DNA from: Haemophilus parainfluenzae
GTDB lineage: Bacteria; Pseudomonadota; Gammaproteobacteria; Enterobacterales; Pasteurellaceae
Direction of reading: 5' to 3'
Assembly (NCBI RefSeq): GCF_003252755.1
Contig: NZ_QEPT01000002.1
Coordinates: forward strand, 367,774 to 431,773
DNA: 64,000 nucleotides
A program made the translations under genes and the position numbers. Below the pieces are notes generated by a model. The model made no database searches and was not told the origin of the DNA. It was given only the letters and a program-made list of their open reading frames with translations. Below are positions 1 to 10,992 of the stretch, piece by piece; position 1 is the first letter of the stretch; every line of letters begins with the position of its first letter.

Positions 1-71
1 AGAGCCATTGATGATCCTTTTTTAATTATTTTAATTTATATGCCTATTGTAAGTGAAAAAAACGGAATGAT

Positions 72-93
72 AAACGTGACATGGATCACAAAA
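72..93. promoter_or_regulatory. CRP (cAMP receptor protein) site
   Basis: The core CGTGACATGGATCACA at 75-90 matches the CRP consensus TGTGA-N6-TCACA at all but the first base and has A-rich flanks. It lies about 120 bp before the cstA start. CRP control fits a carbon-starvation transporter, as for cstA in E. coli; operation here is inferred. Confidence 0.7.
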
Positions 94-210
94 TTGAAAC
101 AATGTAAAAATTAAAATTTTGATTTTGATGATTTTCACTTAGAATACCGCCGACGAAGTCTAGTATATGACTAAATTTCGGTATTCATTTATTCCTGAGG
201 AGTATTTTTT

Positions 211-1785
211 ATGTTGTGGTTTTTCTTCTGCGTGGCGTTATTGCTTGCAGGTTATTTCTTTTATAGTCGTGTAATTGAGCGCATTTTTGTGATCAATCCA
301 AATCGTAAAACGCCAGCTTATACCATGAATGATGGCGTTGACTATATGCCAATGTCTAAAACTAAGATTTGGTTAATTCAATTATTAAACATTGCTGGTA
401 CAGGTCCAATCTTTGGTCCGATTCTTGGTGCGTTATACGGACCAGTTGCAATGCTTTGGATTGTAGTGGGTTGTATCTTTGCTGGTGCGGTACACGATTA
501 TTTCTGCGGGATGTTAAGTGTGCGTAATGGCGGGGCATCTATGCCTAATCTTGCAGGTAAATACTTAGGTCGTCCAGTTAAAGCATTCATTAACGTATTA
601 GCGGTAGTGCTTTTATTATTAGTGGGTGTGGTATTCGTGGCAAGTCCAGCGCAGTTAATGGGTACGATTACAATGGATGTATTCGGTGCCGCATCAGGTA
701 GCATTTCTATTAGCAATGCAGAAGAAATCCATCAAGTAGCAGAAGCAGGTGGTATTACCGTTTGGGGTATGGATAAAGCGACAGTGATCAGTGTTTGGAC
801 GGGTATCATCTTCATTTACTATATTCTTGCAACATTACTTCCAGTTGATAAAATCATCGGTCGTATCTACCCATTCTTCGGTGCATTATTACTCTTTATG
901 TCTGTAGGTATGGTATATGGTTTAGTAAGTGCAGATCTTAGCTCAGCAGATCCAATTTCTTTCTATCGTTCTGTGGACGGTATGTCTTTTGAGAAATTCT
1001 TCCAAAACTTTGAAACCCGTGCAGATTTACCATTATGGCCACTCTTGTTCTTAACTATCTCTTGTGGTGCATTATCTGGTTTCCACGCAACACAAAGTCC
1101 GTTAATGGCACGTTGTACTGAAAACGAAAAAGAAGGGCGTTTCATTTTCTACGGTGCGATGATCGGTGAAGGTGTGATTGCATTAGTATGGTGTGCAGTT
1201 GGTTTAAGTTTCTATGATTCTTTACCAGATTTGTTAGCTGCGATTAAAGCGGGTTCGCCTTCTAAAGTGGTTTATGATTCTTCAATCCACTTCTTAGGTC
1301 TTGTTGGTGGTATTTTTGCCGTGTTAGGTGTGGTTGTTCTTCCAATTACATCAGGCGATACAGCATTCCGTGCAGCACGCCTTGTTATTGCAGAATTTTT
1401 CCATTTAGAACAAAAAACCTTAGCTAAACGTTTAATTATTGCTGTGCCATTATTCGTGGTTGGTTATATCGTATCAAAAGTGGATTTCTCTATCTTATGG
1501 CGTTACTTCACTTGGGCGAACCAAACCACAGCGATGGTTATGTTATGGACTGCGGCTGCGTACTTATATCGCTATAATAAATTCCACTGGGTATGTACAA
1601 TCCCTGCGGCATTTATCAGTACTGTATGTTTCACTTACCTTGCATACAACAAAATTGGTTTCGGTTTAGACTATCAATTATCTGTTTATATCGGCTTAGG
1701 CTTAACTGTTCTTTGCTTGGTATTATTCTTCACACAGCTTAAACCATTAGGTGATCGTGACGAAGAAGCGTATGTAAATAACTAA
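211..1785 (+). CDS. cstA: CstA-family carbon starvation transporter
   Basis: Inner-membrane transporter of the CstA family, whose enteric members import peptides or pyruvate when carbon is scarce. The 524 residues are mostly hydrophobic helices, and the glycine-rich family block AGTGPIFGPILGALYGP is near residue 65. It is shorter than the roughly 700-residue E. coli CstA and matches the shorter family branch. A GAGGAG ribosome site about 10 nt upstream fixes the start. A CRP site lies upstream and a strong terminator follows, so it is probably transcribed alone. The family is clear; the substrate cannot be read from sequence. Confidence 0.85.
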   Translation: MLWFFFCVALLLAGYFFYSRVIERIFVINPNRKTPAYTMNDGVDYMPMSKTKIWLIQLLNIAGTGPIFGPILGALYGPVAMLWIVVGCIFAGAVHDYFCGMLSVRNGGASMPNLAGKYLGRPVKAFINVLAVVLLLLVGVVFVASPAQLMGTITMDVFGAASGSISISNAEEIHQVAEAGGITVWGMDKATVISVWTGIIFIYYILATLLPVDKIIGRIYPFFGALLLFMSVGMVYGLVSADLSSADPISFYRSVDGMSFEKFFQNFETRADLPLWPLLFLTISCGALSGFHATQSPLMARCTENEKEGRFIFYGAMIGEGVIALVWCAVGLSFYDSLPDLLAAIKAGSPSKVVYDSSIHFLGLVGGIFAVLGVVVLPITSGDTAFRAARLVIAEFFHLEQKTLAKRLIIAVPLFVVGYIVSKVDFSILWRYFTWANQTTAMVMLWTAAAYLYRYNKFHWVCTIPAAFISTVCFTYLAYNKIGFGLDYQLSVYIGLGLTVLCLVLFFTQLKPLGDRDEEAYVNN

Positions 1786-1805
1786 TTAAATTGAGTTAAA
1801 AATTG

Positions 1806-1841
1806 AAAAACCGTTTGAGGGAAACCTTAAACGGTTTTTTT
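1806..1841 (+). terminator. Rho-independent terminator of cstA
   Basis: An AAAACCGTTTGAGG arm and its near-perfect complement enclose a GAAA loop and run into a T tract. It separates cstA from the dcw promoter region. Confidence 0.85.
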
Positions 1842-1920
1842 GTTTATTTTATTATCAAAATTTACCAATCTTTACGTTTTAATTACTTGCAAGTTAAGGC
1901 TACAATCGATAAACTTACGC

Positions 1921-1950
1921 AAAGTGGTGGAAAGTGGAATTTTGTGGAAA
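1921..1950 (+). promoter_or_regulatory. MraZ operator: three GTGG repeats at 10-bp period
   Basis: GTGG occurs at 1924, 1934 and 1944, exactly one helical turn apart, within A/T-rich 10-mers. In E. coli MraZ represses its own operon through tandem GTGG-type repeats of this spacing. A possible -10 (TACAAT) at 1901-1906 would place the repeats just downstream of transcription start. Autorepression of the dcw cluster is inferred. Confidence 0.7.
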
Positions 1951-1993
1951 ATTCTGCCAAATTTTCTAAAAATAAACGTTTAAAGGTAGAGAA

Positions 1994-2452
1994 ATGTTTC
2001 GTGGTGCAGCAGCGGTAAATTTAGATGCGAAGGGTCGTGTAGCGATTCCTACGCGTTATCGTGCTGAAATCATGGAAAAGAACCAAGGCCAAATGGTTTG
2101 TACCGTTGATATTCGTCAGCCTTGTTTATTACTTTATCCTTTAGATGAATGGGAAAAAATCGAACAAAAACTACTTTCACTTTCCAACTTTGACCCAAAT
2201 CAACGCCGCTTACAACGTGTAATGCTCGGTTATGCCACAGAATGTGAAATGGATGCGCAAGGTCGTATCTTATTAAGTGGTCCATTACGTCAACACGCAA
2301 AATTAGAAAAAGGCTTAATGTTGGTAGGGCAGTTGAATAAATTTGAAATTTGGAGCGATACTGAGTGGTACGCACAAATTGATGAAGATATCGAAATTGG
2401 CTCAAGTGCTGAATTCGGTGCTTCTGAAGAACTAAAAATGCTGTCATTATAG
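1994..2452 (+). CDS. mraZ: Transcriptional regulator MraZ
   Basis: First gene of the dcw cluster, a DNA-binding repressor of the cluster in E. coli. The 152-residue protein has two AbrB/SpoVT-like halves, each marked by a D-x-K/Q-G-R motif: DAKGR at residues 11-15 and DAQGR at 87-91. AGGTAGAG precedes the start. Tandem GTGG repeats 44-73 bp upstream are the probable binding site. Length and order (mraZ before rsmH) are typical. Confidence 0.95.
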   Translation: MFRGAAAVNLDAKGRVAIPTRYRAEIMEKNQGQMVCTVDIRQPCLLLYPLDEWEKIEQKLLSLSNFDPNQRRLQRVMLGYATECEMDAQGRILLSGPLRQHAKLEKGLMLVGQLNKFEIWSDTEWYAQIDEDIEIGSSAEFGASEELKMLSL

Positions 2453-2469
2453 AACAGCAGCACTAGCAG

Positions 2470-2495
2470 GATAAGCGGTGCTTGCGCCGCTCTAT
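2470..2495 (+). other. mraZ-rsmH intergenic hairpin
   Basis: An AGCGGTGC arm pairs with GCGCCGCT around a two-base spacer, with flanking GATA/TATC adding to the stem. No T tract follows, so it is more likely an mRNA processing or attenuating structure than a full terminator. Role inferred. Confidence 0.4.
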
Positions 2496-2536
2496 CTTCT
2501 CTTTATCGATTTTGATTTAACGTTTACTTTTTACTT

Positions 2537-3505
2537 ATGACTACGCAAAATTCCTTTTCTGCACCTGAACATATCACGGTTTTGCTTCACGAAGCGGTGA
2601 ATGGTTTGGCGTTGAAAGAAAACGGAATTTATATCGATGGTACCTTTGGTCGTGGTGGTCATTCTCGTCTTATTCTTTCCCAACTTTCTGAACATGGTCG
2701 TTTAATTGCTATCGATCGCGATCCTCGTGCGATTGCTGAAGCTGAAAAAATTCAAGACCCTCGTTTTCATATTGAACATAATAGCTTTTCACACATTCCA
2801 GATATCTGTCAAAAACTCGATTTAGTTGGTAAAATTGACGGCATTTTGCTGGATTTAGGCGTATCATCTCCACAGCTTGATGAAGCAGAGCGTGGTTTCA
2901 GTTTTATGAAAGATGGCCCGTTAGATATGCGCATGGATACCACACAAGGTTTATCAGCGGCAGAGTGGCTAAAACAAGTATCTGTTGATGATTTAACTTG
3001 GGTGTTAAAAACCTTCGGTGAAGAGCGTTTTGCAAAACGAATTGCTACAGCCATCGTAGAATTTAATAAAAGTGCGGTCAAAAATGGTTCTGAATGTTTA
3101 AGTCGTACTTCTCAGCTCGCTGAATTAATTGCTCAAGCCGTACCGTTTAAAGATAAACATAAGCATCCCGCGACGCGTAGTTTCCAAGCCATTCGAATTT
3201 ATATTAATGCGGAATTAGATGAATTAGAAAGTGTATTAAATTCTGCATTAGATATGTTGGCACCAGAAGGGCGTTTATCGATTATCAGTTTCCATTCACT
3301 TGAGGACAGAATGGTAAAACATTTCATGCGTAAACAGAGTAAAGGTGAGAATATCCCGAGAGGTTTACCATTACGAGAAGATCAAATCCAACGTAATCAA
3401 AAATTAAAAATCATTGGTAAGGCGATTCAGCCAAGTAAGGCAGAAATTTCAGCGAATCCACGTTCAAGAAGTGCGGTGTTACGTATAGCGGAAAGGGTGA
3501 AATAA
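2537..3505 (+). CDS. rsmH: 16S rRNA m4C1402 methyltransferase RsmH
   Basis: Cytoplasmic SAM-dependent enzyme that N4-methylates C1402 in the ribosomal P site (formerly MraW). The 322-residue protein shows the SAM-binding loop [10 protein letters not shown] at residues 34-43 and the family block [12 protein letters not shown] near residue 104. It lies second in the dcw cluster, and ftsL starts one base after its stop. Length is normal for the family. Confidence 0.95.
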   Translation: MTTQNSFSAPEHITVLLHEAVNGLALKENGIYIDGTFGRGGHSRLILSQLSEHGRLIAIDRDPRAIAEAEKIQDPRFHIEHNSFSHIPDICQKLDLVGKIDGILLDLGVSSPQLDEAERGFSFMKDGPLDMRMDTTQGLSAAEWLKQVSVDDLTWVLKTFGEERFAKRIATAIVEFNKSAVKNGSECLSRTSQLAELIAQAVPFKDKHKHPATRSFQAIRIYINAELDELESVLNSALDMLAPEGRLSIISFHSLEDRMVKHFMRKQSKGENIPRGLPLREDQIQRNQKLKIIGKAIQPSKAEISANPRSRSAVLRIAERVK

Positions 3506-3506
3506 G

Positions 3507-3827
3507 ATGTTAGAAAATAGCGAACGTTATCCTTTACAGCATATTCTCGTTGAAGATATTTTTTCTTCTAATAAATTAATTGTCGTCCTACTTTTATTAA
3601 TTTTGGCTTCTGCAATGGGCACGATTTGGATGACCCATCAAACACGCGGCTTGATTTCTGAAAACGGGCAGTTAGTATTAGAACATCAAGCCCTTGAAAA
3701 CGAATATCGCAATTTGCAATTACAAGAAGCAACCGAAAGTGATAATACAAGAGTTGAATCCATTGCAATTGGTACATTAAAAATGCAACGAGTTCAAAGT
3801 GAACAAGAAGTGGTTATTTTTGAATAG
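3507..3827 (+). CDS. ftsL: Cell division protein FtsL
   Basis: Bitopic divisome protein that joins FtsB and FtsQ at the septum and activates FtsWI. The 106 residues have a short cytoplasmic N-terminus, one membrane helix at about residues 24-43 and a periplasmic coiled coil (about 44-95). Sequence conservation is low in this family, but size, topology and position between rsmH and ftsI identify it. Confidence 0.9.
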   Translation: MLENSERYPLQHILVEDIFSSNKLIVVLLLLILASAMGTIWMTHQTRGLISENGQLVLEHQALENEYRNLQLQEATESDNTRVESIAIGTLKMQRVQSEQEVVIFE

Positions 3828-3841
3828 GGATTTTAAATAAA

Positions 3842-5662
3842 ATGGTTAGATTTAATTCCTCTAAGAAAGCAGGAAAGCCAAAGAAAACAATTAGAAAATT
3901 GGCTCAACCTGCGTCAGTAAAACCAAACAAACCGAAGATGGTATTTGAGAAATGCTTCCTTCGGGGGCGTTATCTCATCGCAACAAGTTTTATTTTCTTA
4001 GGTTTAGGCGCATTAGTGGCTCGTGCCGCTTATGTGCAATCAGTTAATTCTGAAATCCTTTCTGGTGAAGCGGACAAACGCTCATTACGTAAAGATGACG
4101 TCCTTTCTGTTCGTGGCTCAATTTTAGATCGTAATGGTCAATTGTTATCGGTGAGTGTGCCGATGAGTGCGATCGTGGCAGAACCGCGTTTAATGCTAAA
4201 AGAAAATGCATTAGATGATAAAGAACGTATCAAAGCCCTTGCTAACGAATTAAATATGACTCCAGCAGAGTTAGTGAAGAAAATTGAGAAAAATGCAAAA
4301 TCAGGTTTCTTGTATTTAGCGCGCCAAGTAGAAGCGAGCAAAGCGAATTATATTCGTGACCTCAAAATTAAAGGTATATCATTAGAGACTGAGCCACGTC
4401 GTTTTTATCCTCGTGTAGAAGAAGCGGCTCAATTAATCGGCTTTACCAATATTGATGGTAAAGGAATTGAAGGCGTTGAGGCGAGCTTTAACTCAATGTT
4501 AGTAGGGAAAGATGGTGCTCGCGTTGTTCGTAAAGATAAACGTGGTAATGTGGTTGAGCATATTGCGGATGAGAAAAAATACGATGCACAAGATGTCACC
4601 CTAAGTATTGATGAAAAGTTACAATCTATGGTGTATCGTGAAATCAAAAAAGCGGTAACTGAGAACAACGCAGAATCAGGCACTGCCGTATTGGTGGATG
4701 TACGTACGGGTGAAGTATTAGCCATGGCAACTGCACCTTCTTATAATCCAAATAATTTAGCTAATGTAAAAGACGAGTTAAAACGTAACCGTGCCATTAC
4801 TGATACATTTGAACCCGGTTCAACCGTAAAACCTTTCGTTGTGTTGACCGCACTTCAACGTGGCGCAGTGAGACGTGATGAGGTAATTAATACAGGTTCA
4901 TTTACCGTAAGTGGTAAAGAAATTGTCGACGTAGCACCTCGTCCACAACAAACTTTAGATGAAATTTTGATTAACTCTAGTAACCGTGGTGTGAGTCGTC
5001 TTGCATTACGTATGCCTCCTTCAGCATTAATGGAAACGTACCAAAATGCAGGCTTGGGTAAAGATACAGAGTTAGGCTTAATCGGTGAGCAACGTGGCGT
5101 ATTGAATGCAAACCGTAAACGTTGGGCGGATATTGAGCGAGCTACAGTTGCCTATGGTTATGGGATTACTTCAACACCATTACAAATTGCGCGCGCCTAT
5201 GCCACTTTAGGTAGCTTCGGAATTTATCGTCCGCTTTCTATCACGAAAGTCGATCCTCCAGTCATTGGGCAACGTGTATTCTCTGAAAAAATTACGAAAG
5301 ATATAGTGGGCATGTTAGAGAAAGTGGCAATTAAAAATAAACGCGCGATGGTTGAAGGTTATCGTGTTGGTGTGAAAACAGGTACTGCACGTAAAATTGA
5401 AAATGGCCACTATGTCAATAAATATGTGGCATTTACAGCGGGTATCGCACCAATTAGCGATCCACGTTATGCATTAGTTATTTTGATTAACGATCCGAAA
5501 GCAGGGCAGTACTATGGTGGTGCGGTATCTGCCCCGGTATTCTCTAGCATTATGGGCTATACCTTGCGTGCTAACGGTATTGCACCAGATGCAGAACCAA
5601 CAGAAAAAACAGCAAGACGCACTGTTCGCTTAAGCGATCAAAAATTTGAAAAAATGAATTAA
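3842..5662 (+). CDS. ftsI: Penicillin-binding protein 3 (septal transpeptidase FtsI)
   Basis: Septum-specific D,D-transpeptidase working with FtsW. The 606-residue protein has a membrane anchor near residues 43-62, a dimerisation domain and a transpeptidase domain. Active-site motifs are S327-T-V-K330, S379-S-N381 and K512-T-G514, the same numbering as H. influenzae PBP3. Positions linked to beta-lactam resistance there are mostly in the susceptible form here (S385, L389, I442, A502, R517, N526, V562). Position 350 is Asn and 377 is Ile, as in some less susceptible H. influenzae, though this may be normal for the species. Confidence 0.96.
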   Translation: MVRFNSSKKAGKPKKTIRKLAQPASVKPNKPKMVFEKCFLRGRYLIATSFIFLGLGALVARAAYVQSVNSEILSGEADKRSLRKDDVLSVRGSILDRNGQLLSVSVPMSAIVAEPRLMLKENALDDKERIKALANELNMTPAELVKKIEKNAKSGFLYLARQVEASKANYIRDLKIKGISLETEPRRFYPRVEEAAQLIGFTNIDGKGIEGVEASFNSMLVGKDGARVVRKDKRGNVVEHIADEKKYDAQDVTLSIDEKLQSMVYREIKKAVTENNAESGTAVLVDVRTGEVLAMATAPSYNPNNLANVKDELKRNRAITDTFEPGSTVKPFVVLTALQRGAVRRDEVINTGSFTVSGKEIVDVAPRPQQTLDEILINSSNRGVSRLALRMPPSALMETYQNAGLGKDTELGLIGEQRGVLNANRKRWADIERATVAYGYGITSTPLQIARAYATLGSFGIYRPLSITKVDPPVIGQRVFSEKITKDIVGMLEKVAIKNKRAMVEGYRVGVKTGTARKIENGHYVNKYVAFTAGIAPISDPRYALVILINDPKAGQYYGGAVSAPVFSSIMGYTLRANGIAPDAEPTEKTARRTVRLSDQKFEKMN

Positions 5663-5676
5663 GAAAAGGCAAAACA

Positions 5677-7146
5677 ATGAAAAAATTGACCGCACTTTTT
5701 GATCTTCCGGTGCTTTCAGACATTAATGTGAAGGCGATGGTGTTAGATAGCCGCAAAGTGACCCAAGGTGATTTGTTTGTGGCAGTAAAGGGACATCGTT
5801 TTGATGCGAGTCAATTTGTGCCTCAAGCTATTTCTTCTGGTGCAAGTGCGGTTATTTTAGAAACAGATTTAGAAAACGAGAATTTGAGCATCCAATGGCA
5901 AAATAATGTGCCTGTGATTCATTATTATCATTTATCTGCAAATCTTTCGGCATTGGCAGGTCAATTTTATGAAAATCCTTCAGAAAAATTGACTTTAGTC
6001 GGAGTCACGGGAACAAACGGTAAAACTACAGTTTCTCAATTGTTAGCCCAATGGGCTACGCTATTAGGACATAAAGCGGCTGTCATGGGTACGATTGGCA
6101 ATGGTTTATTGGACCAAGTCAAAGAAGCCAAAAATACCACAGGTTCAGCCGTTGAAGTTCAAGCAAACCTCGCTGATTTTGTAGAGAAAGGTGCAGATTT
6201 TGCATCTATCGAAGTGTCTTCACATGGTTTAGCTCAATATCGTGTTGAAGCACTCAAATTTAAAGCCGCTGTTTTTACCAATTTAAGTCGTGATCATTTG
6301 GATTATCACGAAACAATGGAAAAGTATGCGGAAGCTAAAAAACGTTTTTTCGTTGATTTAGTATCTGAATTACAAATTCTTAATGCTGACGATCCAATTG
6401 GGGCCGCATGGTTAAATGAATTACCAAATGGTATCGCAGTCAGCTGCCACCCAGATTTCCATCCAATATCTAAACAATGGCTTTATGCTACGCAAATTCG
6501 TTTTACTCATGAAGGTGCTGTGATTGATGTTGTATCAAGTTGGGGGAGTGGCACATTACATAGCCCATTAATTGGTGCTTTTAACGTGAGTAATCTGTTG
6601 TTAGCCACGGCTGTTTTATTGGCTTTAGGTTATTCTTTCGATGATCTTATCCGTACTGTTTCACAGCTAAAAGGAGTAAATGGAAGAATGGAATTAATTA
6701 AAAAAGCAGGAAAACCAACCGTTATCGTTGACTATGCACATACTCCAGATGCATTAGAAAAAGCATTGAATTCTGCCCGTCAACATTGCAAAGGTAAACT
6801 TTGGTGTATCTTTGGTTGTGGCGGTGATCGTGATGCGGGTAAACGTCCACTGATGGCAAAAGCTGCAGAGCAATTTGCTGATTTAGTGATCGTAACTCAA
6901 GATAATCCGCGTACAGAAGATCCAAATAAAATCGAATCGGATATTCTCACTGGTTTTAGCCGAATGGAAGATGTTGGTGTAATTCCGGATCGTGAAGAAG
7001 CCATTAGATTTACCATTGAGAATGCAATTGAAGATGATGTGATCGTGATTGCAGGAAAAGGCCATGAAAACTATCAGATTATTGGGGATAAGACACTTCA
7101 TTTCTCCGATCAAGAAGTGGCTGAAGCCTATTTAACGAAAAAATAA
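5677..7146 (+). CDS. murE: UDP-MurNAc-tripeptide ligase MurE
   Basis: Cytoplasmic ATP-dependent ligase adding the third stem-peptide residue. The phosphate loop TGTNGKTT is at residues 111-118. The motif DNPRTE at 409-414 is the signature of enzymes using meso-diaminopimelate, as expected for Gram-negative peptidoglycan. The 489-residue length is normal. It follows ftsI closely and precedes murF by 8 bp, indicating one operon. An uptake-signal core lies near its 5' end. Confidence 0.96.
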   Translation: MKKLTALFDLPVLSDINVKAMVLDSRKVTQGDLFVAVKGHRFDASQFVPQAISSGASAVILETDLENENLSIQWQNNVPVIHYYHLSANLSALAGQFYENPSEKLTLVGVTGTNGKTTVSQLLAQWATLLGHKAAVMGTIGNGLLDQVKEAKNTTGSAVEVQANLADFVEKGADFASIEVSSHGLAQYRVEALKFKAAVFTNLSRDHLDYHETMEKYAEAKKRFFVDLVSELQILNADDPIGAAWLNELPNGIAVSCHPDFHPISKQWLYATQIRFTHEGAVIDVVSSWGSGTLHSPLIGAFNVSNLLLATAVLLALGYSFDDLIRTVSQLKGVNGRMELIKKAGKPTVIVDYAHTPDALEKALNSARQHCKGKLWCIFGCGGDRDAGKRPLMAKAAEQFADLVIVTQDNPRTEDPNKIESDILTGFSRMEDVGVIPDREEAIRFTIENAIEDDVIVIAGKGHENYQIIGDKTLHFSDQEVAEAYLTKK

Positions 7147-7154
7147 AAAACAGA

Positions 7155-8525
7155 ATGATTAAACTAACAACTCAGCAGCTTGCCCAAATTTTCAATGCTA
7201 GTCTTATTGGAGATGGGCAAGTTGTTGTTGAAAATATTAATACTGATACACGTAAAGCTTTATCCAACTCGCTTTTTTTTGCGTTAAAAGGTGAGCATTT
7301 TGATGCACATCAATATTTAGACCAAGCCGTTGAGCAAGGTGCGACAGCCTTGGTTGTACAACACCCCAATACCGAAATTGCAATACCACAATTAGTTGTT
7401 GCAGATACGCGCTTAGCCCTTGGTCAATTAGCAAAATGGTTGCGTGAAAAAATTAATCCTCGAACCGTGGCGATGACAGGTTCATCGGGTAAAACGACGG
7501 TGAAAGAGATGACAGCATCCATTCTGCAACAAACATCTGGCAATCCAGAAGCCGTCTTATTCACTAATGGTAATTTCAACAACGACATTGGCGTACCATT
7601 AACGTTATTACGCTTAACTGAGCAGCATAAATTTGCTGTTATTGAGTTAGGTGCTAATCATCTAGGTGAAATTGATTACACAACGTATCTTGCACAGCCT
7701 GAAGCCGCATTAGTGAATAACGTGGCAGCAGCACATTTAGAAGGTTTTGGCTCAATTGAAGGCGTAGCACGTGCGAAAGGTGAAATCTATCGTGGTTTAA
7801 CCCCAAATGGTGTAGCCATTATTAACAGCGAACATAATTATATTGAATTGTGGCAAAAAGAAATTGGCTCTCATTCCATTCAATATTTTAATGGTGGCGA
7901 TTACAAAGCTGAAAATGTAAAACATTCATCAAATGGCTCGACGTTTTCGCTAGTTTCACCAAAAGGTAGCATTGACATTAATTTACCTTATTTAGGTGAA
8001 CATAATGTAAAAAATGCCTTGGCAGCGACCGCACTTGCTATGAATGTGGGCGCGAGTCTTGCTGATGTAAAAGCAGGTCTTGAACATCGTTCCCAAGTAA
8101 AAGGAAGATTATTCCCGATTCAAGTGAATGAAAATTTGCTGTTATTAGATGATACCTACAATGCGAATGTTGATTCTTTACAAGCTGCTATTGATGTTTT
8201 AAAAGGTTACGATGCTTTCCGTATTCTACTTGTGGGCGATATGAAAGAATTAGGCGAGGATAGTCTAAAATGTCATCAACAAGTGGGCGAGCACGCAAAA
8301 CAAGCTAAATTAGATTTAGTGCTTTCTTACGGAACGGAAAGTGCGGTCATTTCTGAGGCTGTTTTGGGAAAACATTTTAAAGATAAAGCTGAATTGACAG
8401 CTTATGCGTTAGATATTATTAAACAGAAATTACAAGAAAACCAAAAAGTCGTCGTATTAGCGAAAGGCTCGCGCTCAATGAAAATGGAAGAGACGATTTA
8501 TTCATTAAAGGATAGCTTATGTTAG
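7155..8525 (+). CDS. murF: UDP-MurNAc-tripeptide:D-Ala-D-Ala ligase MurF
   Basis: Cytoplasmic ligase that adds D-Ala-D-Ala to complete the pentapeptide. The Mur-ligase phosphate loop GSSGKTT is at residues 109-115, and the ATPase-domain block DDTYNAN appears near residue 330. Length 456 is typical. Its last 7 bases overlap mraY, so the two are probably translationally coupled. Confidence 0.96.
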   Translation: MIKLTTQQLAQIFNASLIGDGQVVVENINTDTRKALSNSLFFALKGEHFDAHQYLDQAVEQGATALVVQHPNTEIAIPQLVVADTRLALGQLAKWLREKINPRTVAMTGSSGKTTVKEMTASILQQTSGNPEAVLFTNGNFNNDIGVPLTLLRLTEQHKFAVIELGANHLGEIDYTTYLAQPEAALVNNVAAAHLEGFGSIEGVARAKGEIYRGLTPNGVAIINSEHNYIELWQKEIGSHSIQYFNGGDYKAENVKHSSNGSTFSLVSPKGSIDINLPYLGEHNVKNALAATALAMNVGASLADVKAGLEHRSQVKGRLFPIQVNENLLLLDDTYNANVDSLQAAIDVLKGYDAFRILLVGDMKELGEDSLKCHQQVGEHAKQAKLDLVLSYGTESAVISEAVLGKHFKDKAELTAYALDIIKQKLQENQKVVVLAKGSRSMKMEETIYSLKDSLC

Positions 8526-9601
8526 TTTGGCTTGCTGAATATTTAGTTCGCTATGAAACGGCATTTAATGCCATTTCCTATATTACTGTACGTGCGATTT
8601 TGGCATTGTTAACCGCACTTTTCATTTCTTTATGGATTGGTCCGAAAGTGATCAAGCGCCTTCAAATTTTAAAATTTGGCCAAGAAGTGCGTAATGACGG
8701 TCCTGAAAGTCACTTTGCGAAAAAAGGTACGCCAACCATGGGCGGAGTGATGATTTTATTCTCCATCGGTGTGAGTACGTTATTATGGGCTAACTTAACT
8801 AATCCTTATGTCTGGATTTGCTTATTTGTATTGTTTGGCTATGGTGCAATTGGCTTTGTGGATGATTTCCGTAAAATCACTCGTAAAAATACCGATGGTT
8901 TAATTGCGCGTTGGAAATATTTCTGGATGTCTGCTGTGGCATTAGTAGCAATCATTTGGTTGTATTGGTTAGGTCATGATACAGATGCAACTCGTTTAGT
9001 GATTCCATTCTTCAAAGATATCATGCCGCAATTAGGTCTATTCTATATTGTGTTGTCTTACTTTGTGATTGTCGGTACAGGTAATGCGGTAAACTTAACT
9101 GACGGTTTAGATGGGCTTGCTATCATGCCAACAGCGTTAGTCGCAGGTGCATTTGCTTTGATTGCATGGGCGACTGGTAACGTTAATTTTGCAGAATACT
9201 TACATATTCCTTACATCAAATATAGTTCTGAAGTGGTGGTGTTTTGTACTGCAATCGTAGGCGCAGGCTTAGGTTTCTTATGGTTTAATACTTATCCAGC
9301 TCAAGTCTTTATGGGCGATGTCGGCTCTCTAGCACTTGGTGGTGCACTCGGTGTCGTTGCTATCCTGGTTCGCCAAGAATTCTTATTAGTGATTATGGGT
9401 GGCGTATTTGTTGTTGAAGCCTTATCTGTGATTTTGCAAGTGGGGTCTTACAAATTAAGAAAACAACGTATTTTCAGGATGGCACCAATTCATCATCACT
9501 TTGAATTAAAAGGTTGGCCAGAACCTCGAGTGATTATTCGGTTTTGGATTATTTCCTTGATGTTAGTGTTGATGGGGCTTGTAACGCTCAAACTAAGATA
9601 A
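8519..9601 (+). CDS. mraY: Phospho-MurNAc-pentapeptide translocase MraY
   Basis: Polytopic inner-membrane enzyme that makes lipid I from UDP-MurNAc-pentapeptide and undecaprenyl phosphate. The 360-residue protein has about ten hydrophobic helices. Catalytic blocks are DDFRK (about residue 120), [12 protein letters not shown] at 189-200 and the HHH motif in PIHHHFE near the C-terminus. It overlaps murF by 7 bp. Confidence 0.97.
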   Translation: MLVWLAEYLVRYETAFNAISYITVRAILALLTALFISLWIGPKVIKRLQILKFGQEVRNDGPESHFAKKGTPTMGGVMILFSIGVSTLLWANLTNPYVWICLFVLFGYGAIGFVDDFRKITRKNTDGLIARWKYFWMSAVALVAIIWLYWLGHDTDATRLVIPFFKDIMPQLGLFYIVLSYFVIVGTGNAVNLTDGLDGLAIMPTALVAGAFALIAWATGNVNFAEYLHIPYIKYSSEVVVFCTAIVGAGLGFLWFNTYPAQVFMGDVGSLALGGALGVVAILVRQEFLLVIMGGVFVVEALSVILQVGSYKLRKQRIFRMAPIHHHFELKGWPEPRVIIRFWIISLMLVLMGLVTLKLR

Positions 9602-9606
9602 TTTTT

Positions 9607-9631
9607 GTAGGGTGCACTTGTGGCACCCTGC
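9607..9631. repeat. Intergenic hairpin between mraY and murD
   Basis: AGGGTGC at 9609-9615 pairs with GCACCCT at 9623-9629, extended by flanking G/T and C/G bases. There is no T tract, so it is not a simple terminator. It resembles GTAGGGTG-type dispersed intergenic repeats seen in many proteobacteria; function unknown. Confidence 0.4.
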
Positions 9632-9663
9632 GTGATCCCAGAATATGAGAGAAGAAAAACAAC

Positions 9664-10977
9664 ATGACAACTCTATACCAAAATAAAACTATCACCATTA
9701 TAGGCCTTGGAAAAACAGGCCTTTCTTGCGTTGAATATCTTCAATCTCAACAAGCTAACATTCGTGTAATTGATACTCGCCAACATCCAGCTGGTGCGGA
9801 GCAATTACCTAAAAATGTTCCTTTACACACGGGTAGTCTAAATCAACAATGGTTACTTGAGAGCGATATTATTGTCATTAGCCCAGGACTCGCGGTAAAA
9901 ACGCCTGAAATTCAGACCGCACTTTCAGCTGGTGTGGAAGTGATTGGGGATATCGAATTATTCTGCCGAGCTGCCACCAAGCCAATTGTTGGGATTACCG
10001 GTTCTAACGGTAAAAGTACTGTGACAACATTAGTTTATGAAATGGCAAAATCAGCGGGAATAAAAGTGGGAATGGGTGGAAACATTGGCATTCCTGCGTT
10101 GTCATTATTAAATGAAGACTGTGATCTTTATGTATTAGAGCTTTCTAGTTTCCAACTTGAAACCACTTACAGTTTGAAAGCGACAGCTGCGACTGTGCTT
10201 AATGTGACAGAAGATCACATGGATCGCTATGTGGATTTAGAAGATTATCGCCAAGCCAAATTACGTATTTATCACAATGCTGAAACAGCAGTAGTGAATT
10301 TAGAAGATAAACTCACTTTTGGCGAAGGAGAAAACCAAGCTAAAAAGGTAGTGTCTTTTGCTGAAAATCAAGCGGATTACTGGTTGAAAACCAAAAACGG
10401 TAAACAGTACTTAATGGCGAAAGAGGAAGTAATTTTACCTTGTGATAAAGCAACCTTAGTTGGTCGTCATAATTACATGAATATTTTAGCGGCGACAGCA
10501 TTAGCGCAAGCAGTAGGCATAAATTTAGAGGCAATTCGTACCACACTTCGTCAATTTAAAGGGCTAGATCATCGTTTCCAATTAGCCTATCAGGCGAATG
10601 GCGTTCGTTGGATTAATGATTCCAAAGCCACTAATGTAGGTAGCACCGTTGCAGCATTAGCGGATTTATATGTTGAGGGAACGTTACACCTTTTATTAGG
10701 TGGCGATGGTAAAGGTGCAGATTTTTCTGAACTAGCTGATTTAATCAACCAACCTCATATTTCAACGTATTGTTTTGGTCGAGATGGAAAACAACTTGCG
10801 GCACTTTCAAGCCAAAGTCATTTATTTGAAACCATGGAACAAGCGATTTCATTTTTACGTCCACGTTTAAAATCAGGCGATATGGTGTTATTATCTCCCG
10901 CTTGTGCAAGTTTGGATCAGTTTGCCTCTTTTGAAAAACGTGGCGAAGAGTTTACTCGTTTAGCAAAATTAGCTTAG
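9664..10977 (+). CDS. murD: UDP-MurNAc-alanine:D-glutamate ligase MurD
   Basis: Cytoplasmic ligase adding D-glutamate to UDP-MurNAc-L-Ala. The phosphate loop GSNGKST lies at residues 113-119, and the ATP-domain blocks NDSKATN and GGDGKG follow. Length 437 is typical. It sits between mraY and ftsW in the usual order, 15 bp before ftsW. Confidence 0.96.
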   Translation: MTTLYQNKTITIIGLGKTGLSCVEYLQSQQANIRVIDTRQHPAGAEQLPKNVPLHTGSLNQQWLLESDIIVISPGLAVKTPEIQTALSAGVEVIGDIELFCRAATKPIVGITGSNGKSTVTTLVYEMAKSAGIKVGMGGNIGIPALSLLNEDCDLYVLELSSFQLETTYSLKATAATVLNVTEDHMDRYVDLEDYRQAKLRIYHNAETAVVNLEDKLTFGEGENQAKKVVSFAENQADYWLKTKNGKQYLMAKEEVILPCDKATLVGRHNYMNILAATALAQAVGINLEAIRTTLRQFKGLDHRFQLAYQANGVRWINDSKATNVGSTVAALADLYVEGTLHLLLGGDGKGADFSELADLINQPHISTYCFGRDGKQLAALSSQSHLFETMEQAISFLRPRLKSGDMVLLSPACASLDQFASFEKRGEEFTRLAKLA

Positions 10978-10992
10978 AAAATTAGGGTAGTA

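Noticed and set aside
4820..5670. Declaring beta-lactam resistance from PBP3
   Set aside because: Only two secondary positions differ from H. influenzae and they may be normal in this species; primary positions are susceptible-type.
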